Positions 1-12,661 of a stretch of DNA of 64,000 nt are shown in pieces; positions within the stretch are counted from its first letter, which is position 1; each line of letters begins with the position of its first letter. The notes below the pieces were generated by a model that was not told the origin of the DNA, ran no database searches, and saw only the letters and a program-made list of their open reading frames with translations. The stretch comes from Amblyornis subalaris. Taxonomy: Eukaryota; Chordata; Aves; Passeriformes; Ptilonorhynchidae. The stretch spans positions 2,809 through 66,808 of the forward strand of contig JACAXG010000265.1 of the NCBI GenBank assembly GCA_018881555.1. Direction: 5' to 3'. The translations under genes and the position numbers were made by a program.

Positions 1-539
1 AGCAGCTCCCAGCCTGTTCCGTGGAACTCGTTCCGAGGCACGCCGCGCTTTTCCTGCCAGGAGATCGGATTGCACTGGGTGTGTCGGGTGCCTCCAGATG
101 TGCTGCAGCACTCCAGTCCATTTGCAAACGCAGCTCTTGCTGCCTCGGTGAAAGCAGCTACTGAGAGAAGGAGCCTGAGAGGACACGTGCTTGGCAACAC
201 CTCTTCTCCAGCTGAACCCTCCGTGATCCCACAATGTGCCACGCTGGACGCTGCCTGTTGAATTGGGTTTCCTAGAAAAGCAGCTGCTTTGTTTCTCCTG
301 GCAGTGTCAGGCTCCTGCNTCCTGCTGGAGTGGAAGGTGTAGGTTTGTGAGGAACATTGCCAGGGCAGATTCCTGGACACAGGGATAATACAGAGAAGCA
401 AATGAAGTGCCACAGAAGTGGCTTGAATGGTTTGGATTGATGTGAATTATTATTTGAAACAAATTCNNTGTGGTTGACTCAAGTGCATCTTTCTGACCAC
501 GAAGGATTACAAAAGGAGTGGTAGAGCTTAAACCTTTCT
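1..539. other. unannotated single-copy-looking sequence
   Basis: No gene or repeat could be recognised here. Short open frames of about 60 codons and a 127-codon minus-strand frame interrupted by Ns have no recognisable domain. A possible LTR remnant follows and could begin as early as about 470. Confidence 0.5.
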
Positions 540-775
540 GAANAGNGAGGCTGGACACCACTGGACACCGCTGGACCACTGGGTACCCAGGAGAGGAGGC
601 AATCTTCCCACAGTTCCAGACCTTCAACGGGACTGCAACCCCTGCCAGGCTGTACCGTGATTCTGTCGCTCGAAGCCAGTGTTTCTGCATTCCTGCATTT
701 ATTAGAACCTTTCTATTAAAACTGTAACTCTGACCTCAATCTCTCTCGAGGTATTTGTGTGGGGTTAATTTCCCA
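540..775 (+). mobile_element. possible LTR-retroelement remnant (3' part of an LTR)
   Basis: The segment has the layout of the 3' half of an avian endogenous-retrovirus LTR. A GC-rich stretch is followed by an ATTAAA polyadenylation-type signal near 714-719, then a short pyrimidine-rich tail and a run ending in ggggttaatttccca. No internal retroviral gene, primer-binding site or second LTR is visible, and I cannot place a clear TG start. It would be a solo or fragmentary LTR if real; it could also be unrelated unique DNA. Confidence 0.25.
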
Positions 776-801
776 TGCTGGTTTACAGTCCAATCAGCAC
801 A

Positions 802-985
802 CTCATCCTGTGCCATGGAAGAGGGGGACACCTTCCACTAGCCCAGGGTGCTCCAAGCCCTGTCCAAGCTGGCCTTGGACACTTGCAAGGATGCAGGGGC
901 AGCCACAGCTTCTCTGGGCACCCTGTGCCAGGGCCTCCCCACCCTCACAGGGAAGAAATTCTTCTTGATATCCAATCTGAATATC
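802..985 (-). mobile_element. CR1 LINE fragment
   Basis: Minus-strand 3'-region CR1. It carries the blocks ccttccactagccca, cttggacacttgca and ggcagccacagcttctctggg, then the truncated 'gatatccaatct' block. The extreme 3' end with its 8-bp repeats is missing, because the copy starts directly at the gtgccatgg block. Non-autonomous and 5'-truncated. Confidence 0.85.
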
Positions 986-3599
986 CATGTCATAAAGTAG
1001 GTGTCACAGTCTGTCCTCTGCAGGGGCAATAGCTCACACCTCATGCTTTTTGTCCTTTTCCAAGACGTCTTTATTTCATATCGCTAGGGAAAAATATAAA
1101 GGAGGATGTTTTGCTGAGGAATTGTTTTTTCACCATTCTCTGGTCTTGCCATTCCCTTGAGGGAATGCCTTCTTCCCATTGAGGAATGGGAAAACCTCCA
1201 TTCCTCATCTCCTGTTGTGTGCTCAGAGCTGAGGGGGAACGTTGCTCCTTCTGCACTGGTGCAGAAATCGGGCACTTTTGGAGCTGTCCTCTTTCCCNAC
1301 CACCCATCTCTAAGAAGAGATATTTAAACCAATCCTGGTTTTAAATATTTCTCTCTCCCTGTGTCAGTGGAATGTCACAACTCCTCCTAGATGCCAATCT
1401 TTGTGATTACATGTGAATACTGAGTTTCCAGAATTCATCCTTTGCAAAGTGACCATTTCCTCACCAAGAAGGAAACACCTGCCTTTGCTGAAGGTGCCTG
1501 AAGGGTTCAGGTTTCTTTCAGGATTATTTTTAAAAAGGGTTGAAGAATGTGCCATAAACTGTTTTTTTTAATATCTATGTAGCAAAAGAAGACATTCACA
1601 CTGCTTTCATTAGCAGCAACAGTTCAAATGCAGGCACTGCAGAAAGGGAAAAAATTCTAAATTTTGAGTCTGTAGAAAAAAAGGAGGGGAAAACAGGGTT
1701 TAGATCACTGAAGGCTGGCACGGTGAGTGAACTTAGATATTTCACTGTTTCTTGCTCACTGGATAAATATTTAAGTTTAAAGTCAGGGAAAACTTACTCT
1801 TAAAGGTGAAAAAAAGCAAACTCTGAAAGGCTTTTGACAATGTAAAATACATCCTCTCCCAAGCTAGCTGATATAAAGAATGCAGCCTTTTAACATGCCT
1901 GGACGAGCTTTAAAAATGACTCAATAGATTGTAGAATTCAGCACATTTTCTTCCCAATTATTTTTGAAGAGATTCTGACAAATGTTTTCTAAGGGAGGAA
2001 TGGCAGACTGTCTATTTTATTTTAGTTTTATGGTACTTTTATTTTTATCCTGTCATGAGAAGCAAATGGCAGAGCTATGATTAGGCTAAGCCATGTAAGA
2101 GGGCTCAATCTGCACAATTTATAGTGCAGCTTGCTTTAATCTGTCAGGGAACGTGTGTTATATTGCCTTTCAATAGAGGAGAGAGCTCTGGCTATATATG
2201 TTAATAAATTCTAGCCAGACAGTCCTAAAAGATGCCAACAATTGCTGGAAGTACTTGGAGCAGAAACTGTCTGCAGTATTGAATCCTTGGAGGACTCTTT
2301 TGGATACTGTGGATTTTTCTCGAGCAAAAAGCAGACAAACAAAGAAAGCCCCCAGCAACTCTGCTACTCAAAAAATCTTTGGCAACAACACTCAAAATGT
2401 AGTTTGTGTGATATTTTTTATTACTTAGGTTTCTAGAATTTACCAGCCTGAGAAAAACACCTTGATTATTATGATTATTGTTATCAGTGGTTTCAACAAC
2501 TTTTGGTATTTTTTTACTCCTTTTTTTTGNTTTTCCTGTTCTCCGTTGTGAGCATTTATATGCTGTAAAATCCCTGACNTTGATAAAACAGGGCCATCCA
2601 AATCACAATGTAGGTTTGTTTAGATCTATTTAGTACATATGGAAATCTGCACTTGACACAGGGTGTTTCCCCCTGTTTGTTTATGGTTTTTATTGGATTG
2701 CCACTGGCATCTCTTTTNAAATCTTCCCCTTCCCGATGGTTTGATTTCCTGTGCTGAGGTGAATGTGATAGGAAAATCAGACGTAGTATTTGCACTGATA
2801 GGTTCTGGGTTTGGATTTTACAGCAAACTTTGAAAGCTGAAGAACAGGATTCTGGAAATGTCATGGAAAATAATTGAGCGTTCTTAAAAAAAAAAAAATA
2901 CTTTTCACATTGTTCTCCTTGACTGTTTTCACAGTGGGAGTTACAACAAAAGTCACAAATGTCAACCCTGAATGTTAATCTAATCCCAAAAAAGAAGTAA
3001 CAGCCTCTTCTGGTTAAAGTTAAGAAAATGAAATGTATGGTCTTTTCCAGAAAAGGCAAAGGATTTGCTTTAAGTAGTGGAATAGAACAACAACAACAAA
3101 AAAATCCAAACCACACATGGCATTATTGCAGCCTTCCAGTCAAAATTCACATGTAAATCTGTGTAAGGATTAATGAGGACTTCATGATAGGTCCAGGAAA
3201 ATAATAACAGAAAAAAAAAAAAAGGTGAAATTCACTAAAAAATCAAAGCTGCAAACTTGGAATAGCAAATGCTCAAATCTCTTATGTTGGATTATCCTGA
3301 GGATCTCAAGAAAACACTCAAAAAATACTAAAAAAATAGTCAAAACCACACTTTTTTCCCTTTCCAAAGAAGGAAGAAAGTAAAATAAAATGTGAAAACC
3401 TGCCCAAGGAAGAGGCTAAAGCTGCCATTTTTGTGGGGTGGTATGGGATACCATGAGATCACCANGTGATCTTGTTTAAAAGCCACTGGAGACATCCTAT
3501 AAAATACCTGACTGCTAAGACTTTTTTTGCCAACTGATCAATCAAGATACCAGCAGGATTGGAAGGCAGATAACACCAGCAGTGAAGTTGGTGCAGGTG
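986..3599. other. intergenic, AT-rich, no gene seen
   Basis: Unique AT-rich sequence with A runs (a 12-14 A run near 2886, another near 3211) and a small (CAA)n patch near 3090. A 186-codon minus-strand open frame at 2556-3116 is judged fortuitous because it is low in complexity, lacks any recognisable domain and contains two ambiguous codons. The block at about 2015-2180 looks less random and is listed as a possible conserved element. Confidence 0.5.
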
Positions 3600-3917
3600 C
3601 TTTTACAACTCCCTGTGGCGAGGCGGGAATCGGGCTCTTCTCCCAGGACACCCCTGATAGGACAAGGGGAAACGGCCCCAAGTGGCACCAGGGGAGGTTC
3701 AGGATGGATATTAAGGAAAATTTCTTCACTGAAAGGCTGGCCAAGCACTGGAAGAGACTGCCCAGGGAAGTGGTGGAGTCACCACCCCTGGAAGCGTTCA
3801 AATGCTGAGTAGATGTGGCGCTTTGCAACGTGGTTTACTGGGCATGCGGAAATCGGTCAAAGGTTGGACTTGATGATCTTGGAGGTCTTTTCCAACTTTA
3901 ATGATTCTGTGATTCCA
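3600..3917 (+). mobile_element. CR1 LINE, 3' end intact
   Basis: Plus-strand CR1 of the 'aggttcaggatggatatt' type. It runs from the ctcttctcccagg block through the tggtggagtcaccacccctgg block to a complete 3' end. The end reads gacttgatgatcttggaggtcttttcc, then attctgtgattcc, the octamer tail typical of CR1. It is 5'-truncated and encodes no intact reverse transcriptase. Confidence 0.93.
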
Positions 3918-6837
3918 TAGCCATAATCATTTCTGAGTGTATAACAGGCCATGCCGTGAGAAGGAGATAATACATTGTATTAGAACCATTTTTTTTTCCT
4001 CATGGAAAAAGCCCACAATGTTGTGGATCAGTGTGGTTGATTTAAAAACCCAGGTCTGCCCTGTGTAACTCTGAGCCAGCCCGCTTCTGGAGTGCTCAAC
4101 TGGGTATGAAATGGTTAATTTAAACCCACCAGGATGGGAAAACCCCCACAAATACATTGCTTTTGGTGTGCTGTTGTCCTCCACTGAACCCCACATCATC
4201 CAAACCATCTGCTCCACAAAACCGCAAACTCGCCTCGCCACTCAAATTCGACAATTTCATCCCAATTTATTGCCAAGATATTGCCTTTTCAGTGTTTGAC
4301 CTCTGAAGCTGGGTGTCAAGCACTCAATTATTTTCTCACATCAGAAAGTTCTCCCAAGAAGTGATTGAATTCTTCTGGAATGAATTTTTGCTGAGACACA
4401 CCAAAGTCTCTTATGAGGCACCGCGGGTTGTGCAGCGCTAACGCTGTTACGGGCTCCCTCCCTCAGCACTGCACCTGCCTGTAAAACAGTTATCCTCCCA
4501 AACTGTGACCTTACCAACAGCCCAGCATTAAAAGTTATCTCACTATTTCATTTTAATCTTTCCAGGAAGCTTTCAGACTGCTTTAATAAAAGATTGTCTA
4601 ACAATTTAATGGAGAACAACTCGGTGCGGGATGTTTTTTTTATGAGGGGCTGTGGAAGGAGTAAGGGCGTGATTACTGCCTCTGGTAAGAACTTGGGATT
4701 TGNTATAAAAAGTTATAGCTTTTACAGTAATTTCTGCCAAACCCGGCTGGTGTCATCACTGCTGCATCATATCAGAGGCTGCAAGAGTAACTAAAACATT
4801 GGGAAATAGAGATGCAGCCCTAAACCCCCTGGAACTCATTTGCTGTCAGTATCCATTGCACTTCCACATCGTGACACCTCTTCCAGCTAATGAGCAAGAA
4901 GGAAGTGTACAGGCATCCCTCATTAAAATGCAGAGCCCGATTCTCATTTGCATGAAGCCCAAGGTACATTTTTGCCCTTTACAGTTCTTAAGGTGCTCTC
5001 TCTGAGCTGATCATGTAAAACAGAAATGAAGGAAAGGAAGGGGAAATGCACCTTCCACCTAATTGAACAGAGGGACGAGTTTAAAATGGGTAAAGGCAGC
5101 AGTGCACTGAATTCCCAGAGGCACCTGCCTGGATGGAGCCAGTTCCTTGGGAGCACTGCCTTCTCTCTGCTCCCCTCTGCTGCTGGCTTTTCCTGCTTCC
5201 CGAAGGAAAATTCGTAATATCTTCAAATTATAACTCTATACCTTGTGGCACTTTCAGCCAGCCTGTAAAAAGCAATTAAAACAGAATATACAGCAGGAAT
5301 ATAAACCCTCTTGATTCAGATCTTAACTAAATCTCCAATTAGAAGTTACAAAAACACTTCCCCTGAAGGTGAGTTACGCTGTAATTGCCTTATTGCAGTT
5401 GTCAGTGACTTCTCCCCTTTCTATCTAAAGCCTTAACAGGTTGGGGGGTCTGGGTTTTCAAAAACTAATAGAGAGCAGGCCAGCTGAGCAGTGTCACTGT
5501 CACTTTGTCACAGGGTTAGAAGGGTTTCACCTGAGGCTCAGCCAAACGCTGAGGGGGGGAGCTAAGCCCTTCACTGGGTATGTCAACACCTTTCGTTTAA
5601 CATGGAAAACTCACCAAANATGGCATTCATTGTCCAGAAATTTCATTATTTGGGAGCCAAATTTATCCCATCTGGGGCTCATGACTCACAGGTAGCTTTC
5701 CTGCACGTTGTAATTCCAGCAATAATATCTCTTTTCCAGGAGTTGGTGCAGGAAGTAACTCACTTGTCCTCAAGTTTTCCTTCCCTTCTCAAGCTCTTTT
5801 TTCAAGACAAAAATCTTCACTAATGATTACTTTTCATACAGGATTCTTTTTTTCTTTTGTTCTAAATTAATTATATGGTATTCAGATGAATTCTTTAAAA
5901 AATCCAGAATTTTTCTTTGGAGTTTGACACACTTTGTGTTAGTTTTCCACAATCAGNGCTGCATCTCAAAGAAACTACTTGGCTGTATTTCCTTTTTACA
6001 CAAAACCAGAACCTCTTTGGGTCACATTACATTTTAAGTCAGTTTACTGGAACCAAGCCATTATATTTTACTCATTTATTAATTCTGTTTTACTACTTGC
6101 TTATCTACTGAAATACAGTCTNTCATTTCTTTATTGTTCTTTCGTGGTTTCGTAATAACTGTGTAACATATTACAAGCTAAAGGTTTAGTCTTAAGCTGA
6201 TGACTTAAAAGAATAATTAAACAATAATTAAAGCACTCTGCTTTTTGTCTGAATGAAGCAAAAATATATAGGATAAGAACCACATAATTTCCAACTAAAG
6301 GAAGCAAGACCGAGGACCTTAAGATCACTAAGAAAAAATAAGAAAAGGGGAAGGAATAGAAGAAAATGACATTATCTTTAGAAAATAAATACTTCACATA
6401 TTGAGCTGGTTTTCCCCAAATACACAATTCATATTGCCAAAAATATCAAGTACATTTCGAACTCGTATCTTTGCAACATACACAGAGAACAATTACTCTT
6501 TGTACAAAGCTAGCAAGGTGTACAAACTAATTTACTGCATCAATGCCTGTAATTAATGTTTCCTAACTCAGCTCGGGTCATACAGACCACATTACACCTG
6601 TAATTTCCCCAGGTCGTTGGTAGTACAGCACTGCAGAGCTGCTCAAGCCCATTCACAGGCTGGGTCTTCTCTCTGGAAAGCAGAGATTACTGATCCTGCT
6701 GTTTCCCTGGAGGATTGCAACACCACCGCCACCATAAATGCTGCAAAGACGGTGTAATTTGATAAAGAATTGAGCAAATTACAGTACAGATGGGAGAAAN
6801 GATGGTAGAAGGAAAATAGTGCATTATTTTGACTGAA
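3918..6837. other. intergenic, no gene or interspersed repeat seen
   Basis: About 2.9 kb of unique-looking sequence without recognisable CR1. It is AT-rich from 5820 to 6600 with several T runs. Short open frames in all phases carry no recognisable domain. No splice-flanked open segment stood out. Confidence 0.5.
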
Positions 6838-7052
6838 GGAGGGCAGGGTTAGATGGGATATGGGAAGGAATTCCTGGCTGTGAGGGTGGGGAGGCCCTGG
6901 CACAGGTTTCCCAGAGAAGCTGTGGCTGCCCCTGGATCCCTGGAAGTGTCCAAGGCCGGGCTGGACGGGGCTTGGAGCAGCCTGGGATAGTGGAAGGTGT
7001 CCCTTCCCATGGCAGGGGTGGCACCAGATGGGCTTTAAGGTGATTTCACCCC
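6838..7052 (+). mobile_element. CR1 LINE fragment
   Basis: Plus-strand CR1 beginning at the gagggcagggttagatggg block and running through gaagctgtggctgcccctgg and gtccaaggccgggctgg to the gggctttaaggt block. It stops before the terminal octamers, so both ends are incomplete. It belongs to the commonest type in this window. Confidence 0.92.
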
Positions 7053-8673
7053 AAGCCAGTCGGGATGCTGCGAGAGCAGGGTGACAATGTCTGTCTGACA
7101 CAGAATTCCCTGTAAGAAGGGAGCAGGAATATGCAGACATGCTCCTTCTAGTGAGGCCTGGCCCCGTGAGGAGCTGGGAATTTGTTAGTGGACTCTGCGC
7201 AAGCCACGAAGCTCCTGCATGGCATCAAACATCCCTTTGGGCCCNGAATGAAGTCTCTGCATTTATCAAGTGGTCCTTTCTCTCTTCTCCCGCCGTCCAT
7301 CCCACATCCCACCAGCCCTCCCGCGCTCGGAGCTGTGAATCTCCCTGCTCGGTCTCTGCACTTTTCCTTTGAACATTGGCTATGACAGACAAATGATCCT
7401 GCATTAATTCCAGCGTAATGTGCTCCCGTTGGAATGTAGTCCACCACGGATTTTAAAATTCCTTCAGCGGACGCAGGAACTCATTATCCATCTTCCTTTT
7501 CAGCTCCAGCATATGTGGCTGGGGTATTGCTCTATTAATCNTGAGAACCCAAAAGCCTGTCTTGATTTAAGAACCCTGAACTCTCCATTAAACTAATTTC
7601 TGTCTGTCAGTCATAACATTAATGATATGATTAACACATGTTAAAGTAACATTAGAGGGTCTGATTTAAACTCGGAAATGAGAGGGAATGTGTACAGAAG
7701 GTTTTTTCCTTGGCNTTTGTCTCGTGGAAATTTTGCTGATTATTGTAAATACTTTGCCGCTGGCCATAAAAGAAGANATTTCGAGTCCAGAAATGATGAA
7801 GAGAACTGCATTGTCACAAGAAATAGGTGCTTTAATAATAATGTATCTATGTGAAGTTAGAAAGAGTGTTTTTAATATGACTTAAATTCCAATTCTAATT
7901 TCTCTTTCAAAGTAAAATTTGATGTTAAATAATAATGTAAAAAGATCTGTGCTCTTATTCACATATGCAAAGCATAATATTCCAGGATGTTTCTGTGAAA
8001 ATCCTGGCTGAAGCCATATTGCACATTTATTGCATCTATTTATTGTATATATTAAACGTATATATCATATATTTATGGCATATATTGCATAAATGAGTAT
8101 GTTAATGTTACAAAAGTGTGGAGGGAGGGAAATACNTCACGCACTGTTGAATGGAATATGGTGGGATTTTATGGAGGCCACTTTAGGCCTGGCTTTGATT
8201 TTCTTGATTTTTATACCTTCTGGTATCCTTTATCCAATTTTTGCAATAATTTAAACAATTTCAATGTTTTTGCTCAATCTGAAGGAAAATAAAAATGGAG
8301 AAAATATTCAGAAAGAGATGTGAACAGAATTTAAGCCATAGGAGCTGTACAAATATTGATGAAACAGCTGTTGAAATTAGGCTCCTAAATATCTCTAAGA
8401 ATCCAATGGATTTCTCAAAGGCAGAAGAATAATTCACATTGAATCCCAATTTACAGCCTAAGCACATCACAGGCAGAACTGAGGTCCTTTTGAAGTCAAA
8501 GGTAAAATTGCATTTCCTTGGACTCAAGGTCACAGAGGTAATTTTTCCTTCAAGGCCAATTCTCAAAGAAGATTTTATTGTTCTGTTGCTTAAGTTGATT
8601 AAAGTTTTTCTGTGGTGATACAATAACTTGCAGTAAACCTATTCTGCCATTATTTTGCCTATAATTGGAATTG
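7053..8673. other. intergenic, AT-rich, no gene seen
   Basis: Unique sequence. The part from 7530 to 8100 is strongly AT-rich with ATTA and TAAT cores and an imperfect TATA-rich run at 8037-8100. No protein or RNA gene was recognised. Confidence 0.5.
8037..8100. repeat. AT-rich low-complexity (TATA-rich) run
   Basis: Imperfect alternating TA, TTTA and CATA units with few G or C bases. It is probably a degenerate microsatellite. Confidence 0.6.
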
Positions 8674-8790
8674 TCATGGAATCACTTAAGTTAGAAAAGA
8701 CCTCGAGGATCATCAAGTCGGATCATTAACCCAGCACTGCCAAAACCCCCCACTGACCCATTCCCTAAATAACGACATTTTATGATCCTG
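8674..8790 (-). mobile_element. diverged CR1 LINE 3' fragment
   Basis: Minus-strand CR1 3' end. It opens with tcatggaatcacttaagtta and a degenerate aaaagacctcgaggatcatcaag block, followed by an acccagcactgccaaaacc block. It is much more diverged than its neighbours, so it is probably an old insertion. Confidence 0.65.
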
Positions 8791-8960
8791 CATTTCACAC
8801 AATGCAGTGACCACACCCCATAAACACCCTGTGAGAGCTCGGCTGTTTGGCAAGCAACATTTTGGGCAGAACAGNTGAATTTTGTTGGCTAAAATTCTCT
8901 TTGCCCATTCTCTCTCTTGACGATCATAAATTCAGGGAAATATTTTTCTTACCCCTCTTA

Positions 8961-9465
8961 CAGAATCATGGAGCCATAGAGTAGTTTGGGTTGGAAGGGA
9001 CCTTAAAGCTCATCCCATTCCNNCCCCTGCCATGGGCAGGGACACTTTCCACTAGCCCAGGNTGCTCCAAGCCCNGTCCAACCTGGCCTTGGACACTTCC
9101 AGGGATGGGGCAGCCACAGCTTCTCTGGGAAACCTGTGCCAGGGCCTCACAACCAGGAATTCCTTCCCAATATCCCATCTAACCCTGCCCTCTAGCAGTG
9201 GGAAGCCATTCCCTGTGTCCTGTCCCTCCATGCCTTGTCCCAAGTCCCTCTCCAGCTCTCCTGGAGCCCCTTCAGGCACTGGAAGGGGCTCTAAGGTGTC
9301 CGTGGATCCTTGTCTTGCCCAGTCTGGCTCCGGAGCAGAGGGGCTCCAGCACTCAGAACATCTCCGTGGCCTCCTCTGGACCTGCTCCAACTGCTCCATG
9401 TCTCTCTTGTGTCCTGCTGGATGCAGCAGGTGGGGTCTCAGGAGGGCAGAGTAGAAGGGGTCAAT
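8961..9465 (-). mobile_element. CR1 LINE, longest minus-strand copy
   Basis: Minus-strand CR1 of about 500 bases. The 3' end reads cagaatcatggagcc, then ttgggttggaagggacctta. It continues through the ggcagccacagcttctctggg and cctctagcagtgggaagcc blocks to ggtggggtctcaggagggcag, which lies further 5' in the element than most copies here reach. The overlapping open frames of 115 to 184 codons are translated repeat, not genes. Confidence 0.93.
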
Positions 9466-10587
9466 TTTTTTGTCATGGGAGGAATTTTTTGCCTGGTGCC
9501 AGAAAAGCAGAGAAATCCAGCTCTTGGAACAGCAGTGATTTCTATGGTGATTTCAGTTTTACCCCCATGGGCACAGGGAGCTGTAGATTCCTTTCACTCT
9601 CAGGGGAGCCAGTATCTTGCCAAACATTGTGCCAGAATTATTTTTGGGGTTGCCCTGGACCCCTCCCTGCTTCGAAGACACGCTGTTCACCTCTGCTGCT
9701 TTCCACGAGGTGCAGGTGAAAGTGCTGAGATTTCAAACCCTCTCAGTGCGCTGCAATTTCAGCCCCACAGCTCGCTGTGTTCGCTTTCAAGTGGTTGTGC
9801 TCCCTTTTCTGCAGGCTCAAAGAGAAGTTTCTGTTATCTCTGTTGCTCAGACACTTCCCCTTAGTGTTAAAATATTCCAGGGATAATTGCTTGTACGTGG
9901 ACTCGTACACAGGCTGCGGCAGAGTGGACTTCAAACACTGCCAAAGGCCTTACAGGTTTCCTGGGAAGCACATCCTCATCTGTTCTCTTGCATTTAGACC
10001 TCCAAACTCTAAATATTTTGCCTTCTACATCCCAAATGACTGCTTGAGCTCTGTTTTAGTATAGGGATATTCTCCATCATTCTCCTTATTCCCTTAGTGA
10101 GGGACAATGATTGGGATTATGGCTTTTGTAACGTGTCCTGGAATGTTAAATCCTTTCAAAACCTCAAAGCAGTTCACTTTTGATATGAAAGGAATGTGCA
10201 TTTCAGAGTTGTTTGACTGTTTGGTTTCAGCAGGGATTCTCCCCTGGGTTTGATGTCAAGCCGAAACCTCAACTGTGCTTTGCAGTAAATGAACAAAGCA
10301 TTCCAAAGGTTTTCCTCAGCATGTGCTGGCTGCACCTGCAGATTCCTGTGGGCTGAGGCGGAAGGCACACCTCTAGCTCAGCACCCAAACTCTCCTTATC
10401 CAGAAGCAGGGATGGCTTTCAATAGCTGGAACCTTGATTTCACTGGGCTTTTATTTTGAAATCTTGGCATTTCCTGTCCCCCGCTTGGGGGAACACAATA
10501 TTTTAAGTGGAAATCTTTGAAGAAGAGGTGATTAAAGTTGAACTTCAGGGTTTTTTGAGTCTGTGCTCGTCCTGGTACTGGGTTTAC
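9466..10587. other. intergenic, no gene seen
   Basis: Unique sequence between two CR1 copies. The open frames in the first part are extensions out of the neighbouring CR1. No further repeat or gene was recognised. Confidence 0.5.
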
Positions 10588-11001
10588 AGGTGCTCCGAGG
10601 GCTGGAGCCCCTCTGCCCTGGAGCCATGCTGGGAGAGCTGGGGGTGTTCACCTGGAGGAGAGAAGGCTCCAGGGAGGCTTTAGAGCCCCTTCCAGTACCT
10701 AAAGGGGCTCCAGGAGAGCTGGAGAGGGACTTGGGACAAGGGCCTGGAGTGCCGGGACAAGGGGGAATGGCTTCCCACTGCCAGAGGGCAGGGTTAGATG
10801 GGATATTGGGAAGGAATTCCTGGCTGTGAGGGTGGGGAGGCCCTGGCACAGGTTTCCCAGAGAAGCTGTGGCTGCCCCATCCCTGGAAAGGCCACTTTGA
10901 GCAACCTGGTCCAGGTGTAGATGTCCCTGCTCACTGCAGAGATTGGACTGGACAGCTTTGAAAAGGTCCCCTCAGCTCAAACGATTCTGTGAATCTGTGA
11001 T
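10588..11001 (+). mobile_element. CR1 LINE with 3' octamers
   Basis: Plus-strand CR1 starting near the ggctggagcccctctgcc block. It passes through the cttcccactgccagagggcag and gaggccctggcacagg blocks to a terminal attctgtgaatctgtga. The stretch between the tccctgg block and the terminal part is shortened and diverged, so this copy carries an internal deletion. Confidence 0.9.
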
Positions 11002-11157
11002 TTTCTTTAAATTCACTTGTAAGATTCAAGCTGTGAGTGGAACTTGAAAGGTGACACTGCTGAACCTTTTCCTGGTGAACAGACACAGAAGCTGTGTCTG
11101 AGGAGTGGAGATTCTGAGGGTTTCACCAGACAGAGGCAGTTTCAGTTCAGATCAGGA

Positions 11158-11227
11158 GTTCTCGTGGAAGGTGTCCCTGCCCTTGAGCTTCAGTGTCCCT
11201 TCCGACCCCAACCATTCCATGGTTCCC
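11158..11227 (+). mobile_element. short CR1 LINE 3' fragment
   Basis: Only the last part of a CR1 is present: gtggaaggtgtccctgccctt, then tcccttccgaccccaaccattccatgg. It lies about 150 bases after another plus-strand copy and may be an independent short insertion or a displaced piece of it. Confidence 0.65.
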
Positions 11228-12661
11228 TGAAGGCTGGAATGCCTTCAGTTGCTTTATGATTTCATCATTATGCAAAGCCAGTGCTCACAGGAAAGAAGAC
11301 ATTGGGAAATGGAAATCCTACAGTCATAACATACAAAATTGGGTGTTTACAGCGTAATGATGAAGTCATAAAGGTTTTATCTGAAACAGAAACCCTTCTT
11401 GTATTTTACTGTAGATAACTGTGTGTGTGTTCAGGGGAAGGTGTATTGCTATCAATTATTGCAATTTTAGTCTCATACTACTTGTCTGATGCCTGTTATT
11501 TTATTGGATTTGGAAAAAACCAGCTTTAACTGATGTTTTACCTGCTTTTACCTCCAGTATTTGCTTAAACTTTGGCTGAACTGTAATTTATTCAGGCCTC
11601 CACTCTGAGCTGAGCAGGAAACATTGCACTGTGGAAGGTGCAGTTCCAGGATGGGGGATATTTATGGAGCTCTAAAGGTGCCTAAATGCCATTAAACTTC
11701 TGCTGAATCCGGGTTCTGTGTGAAGCTGCCATGCTGACTAAGTTATCCCAGAGGAAGAACCTGTTTCCTTCCTAAAAGGCATTGCAAGTCTTGTGATCTT
11801 TGCAGGAGCCCTTACAAAGAGGTTTTCCTTGCAGCACACCTGAAGATTAAAACAATTGGCTTTTGCTGGAACAATGGGGAACGTTGCAATTCGTACTTAA
11901 AAGCTTTTCTTCCCTTTCTCCTGTCCCCTGACTTGGAGGCAAAGGGGGTGTTCGGCCTGGAAGATGCTGACGGAGGAGGATGTGGGATGAGAGAAGGTGC
12001 TCCAGGCCTGGAAAAGATCTAATGAGGATNAACCCTCTGAGCCTTTTTGGGACATCACAAATGCAAGCAGCAGATCCTGCCCAAAGGCCTTGGTCCTTTT
12101 GCTTCTCATTTGGACGAGGAAAGTAAAGTGATCAGCAGTTTGTCCTCAAAGGCTTTTAGTTTTAAAATAAAACTATTTTCTCTATATATTTTTTTAGTTT
12201 TGCCTGCCTCTCTGCCAGCAAAGAAGAGAGAGAAGAGGATTCCCCTGCAGCCCATGGGAAGGACCCACACAGGAGCAGGTTTTTTCCAAAGGAGCCGTGG
12301 CCCGTGGAGAGGAACCGCGGCAGAGCACGGAAAAGTGTGAGGAAGAAGGAGCAGCAGAGAGGAGCTGTCCTGGACTGCTCCCAGTCCCCACTCCCCACCC
12401 CCAGCACCACTCAGGGCTGGTGTGGAGCCTGGGGGAAGGGGTGGGAAAGGTGNTGTTTTAATTTGGTTTTGTTTCTCATGANTTAAGTCNTTTCTTATTG
12501 GAAAATAATTTTGCCTGAGTCCATTGTGCCCAGGACAGCAACTCTTAGGTGACCTCCTTGTCTTTGTCTNGTGGCCCTCAACAAGCCCCTTGGGGGAGCT
12601 TGGGAGCTCCCAAAGGGGGAGGAGAGCTGGTCAAGGCTCAAACTTCTCCCCTGTTCCCAAG
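11228..12661. other. intergenic, no gene seen
   Basis: Unique sequence with a GC-richer purine segment at 12230-12450. The perfect 14-bp palindrome ttgggagctcccaa lies at 12600-12613, just upstream of the next CR1. No gene recognised. Confidence 0.45.

Noticed and set aside
2556..3116. 186-codon minus-strand open frame in AT-rich DNA
   Set aside because: It is low in complexity with runs of F and C, contains two ambiguous codons and has no recognisable domain. A rough estimate gives about one such run by chance in six frames of 64 kb.
9198..9864. 173- and 184-codon plus-strand frames
   Set aside because: Most of the sequence is antisense CR1, and the remaining part has no recognisable domain.
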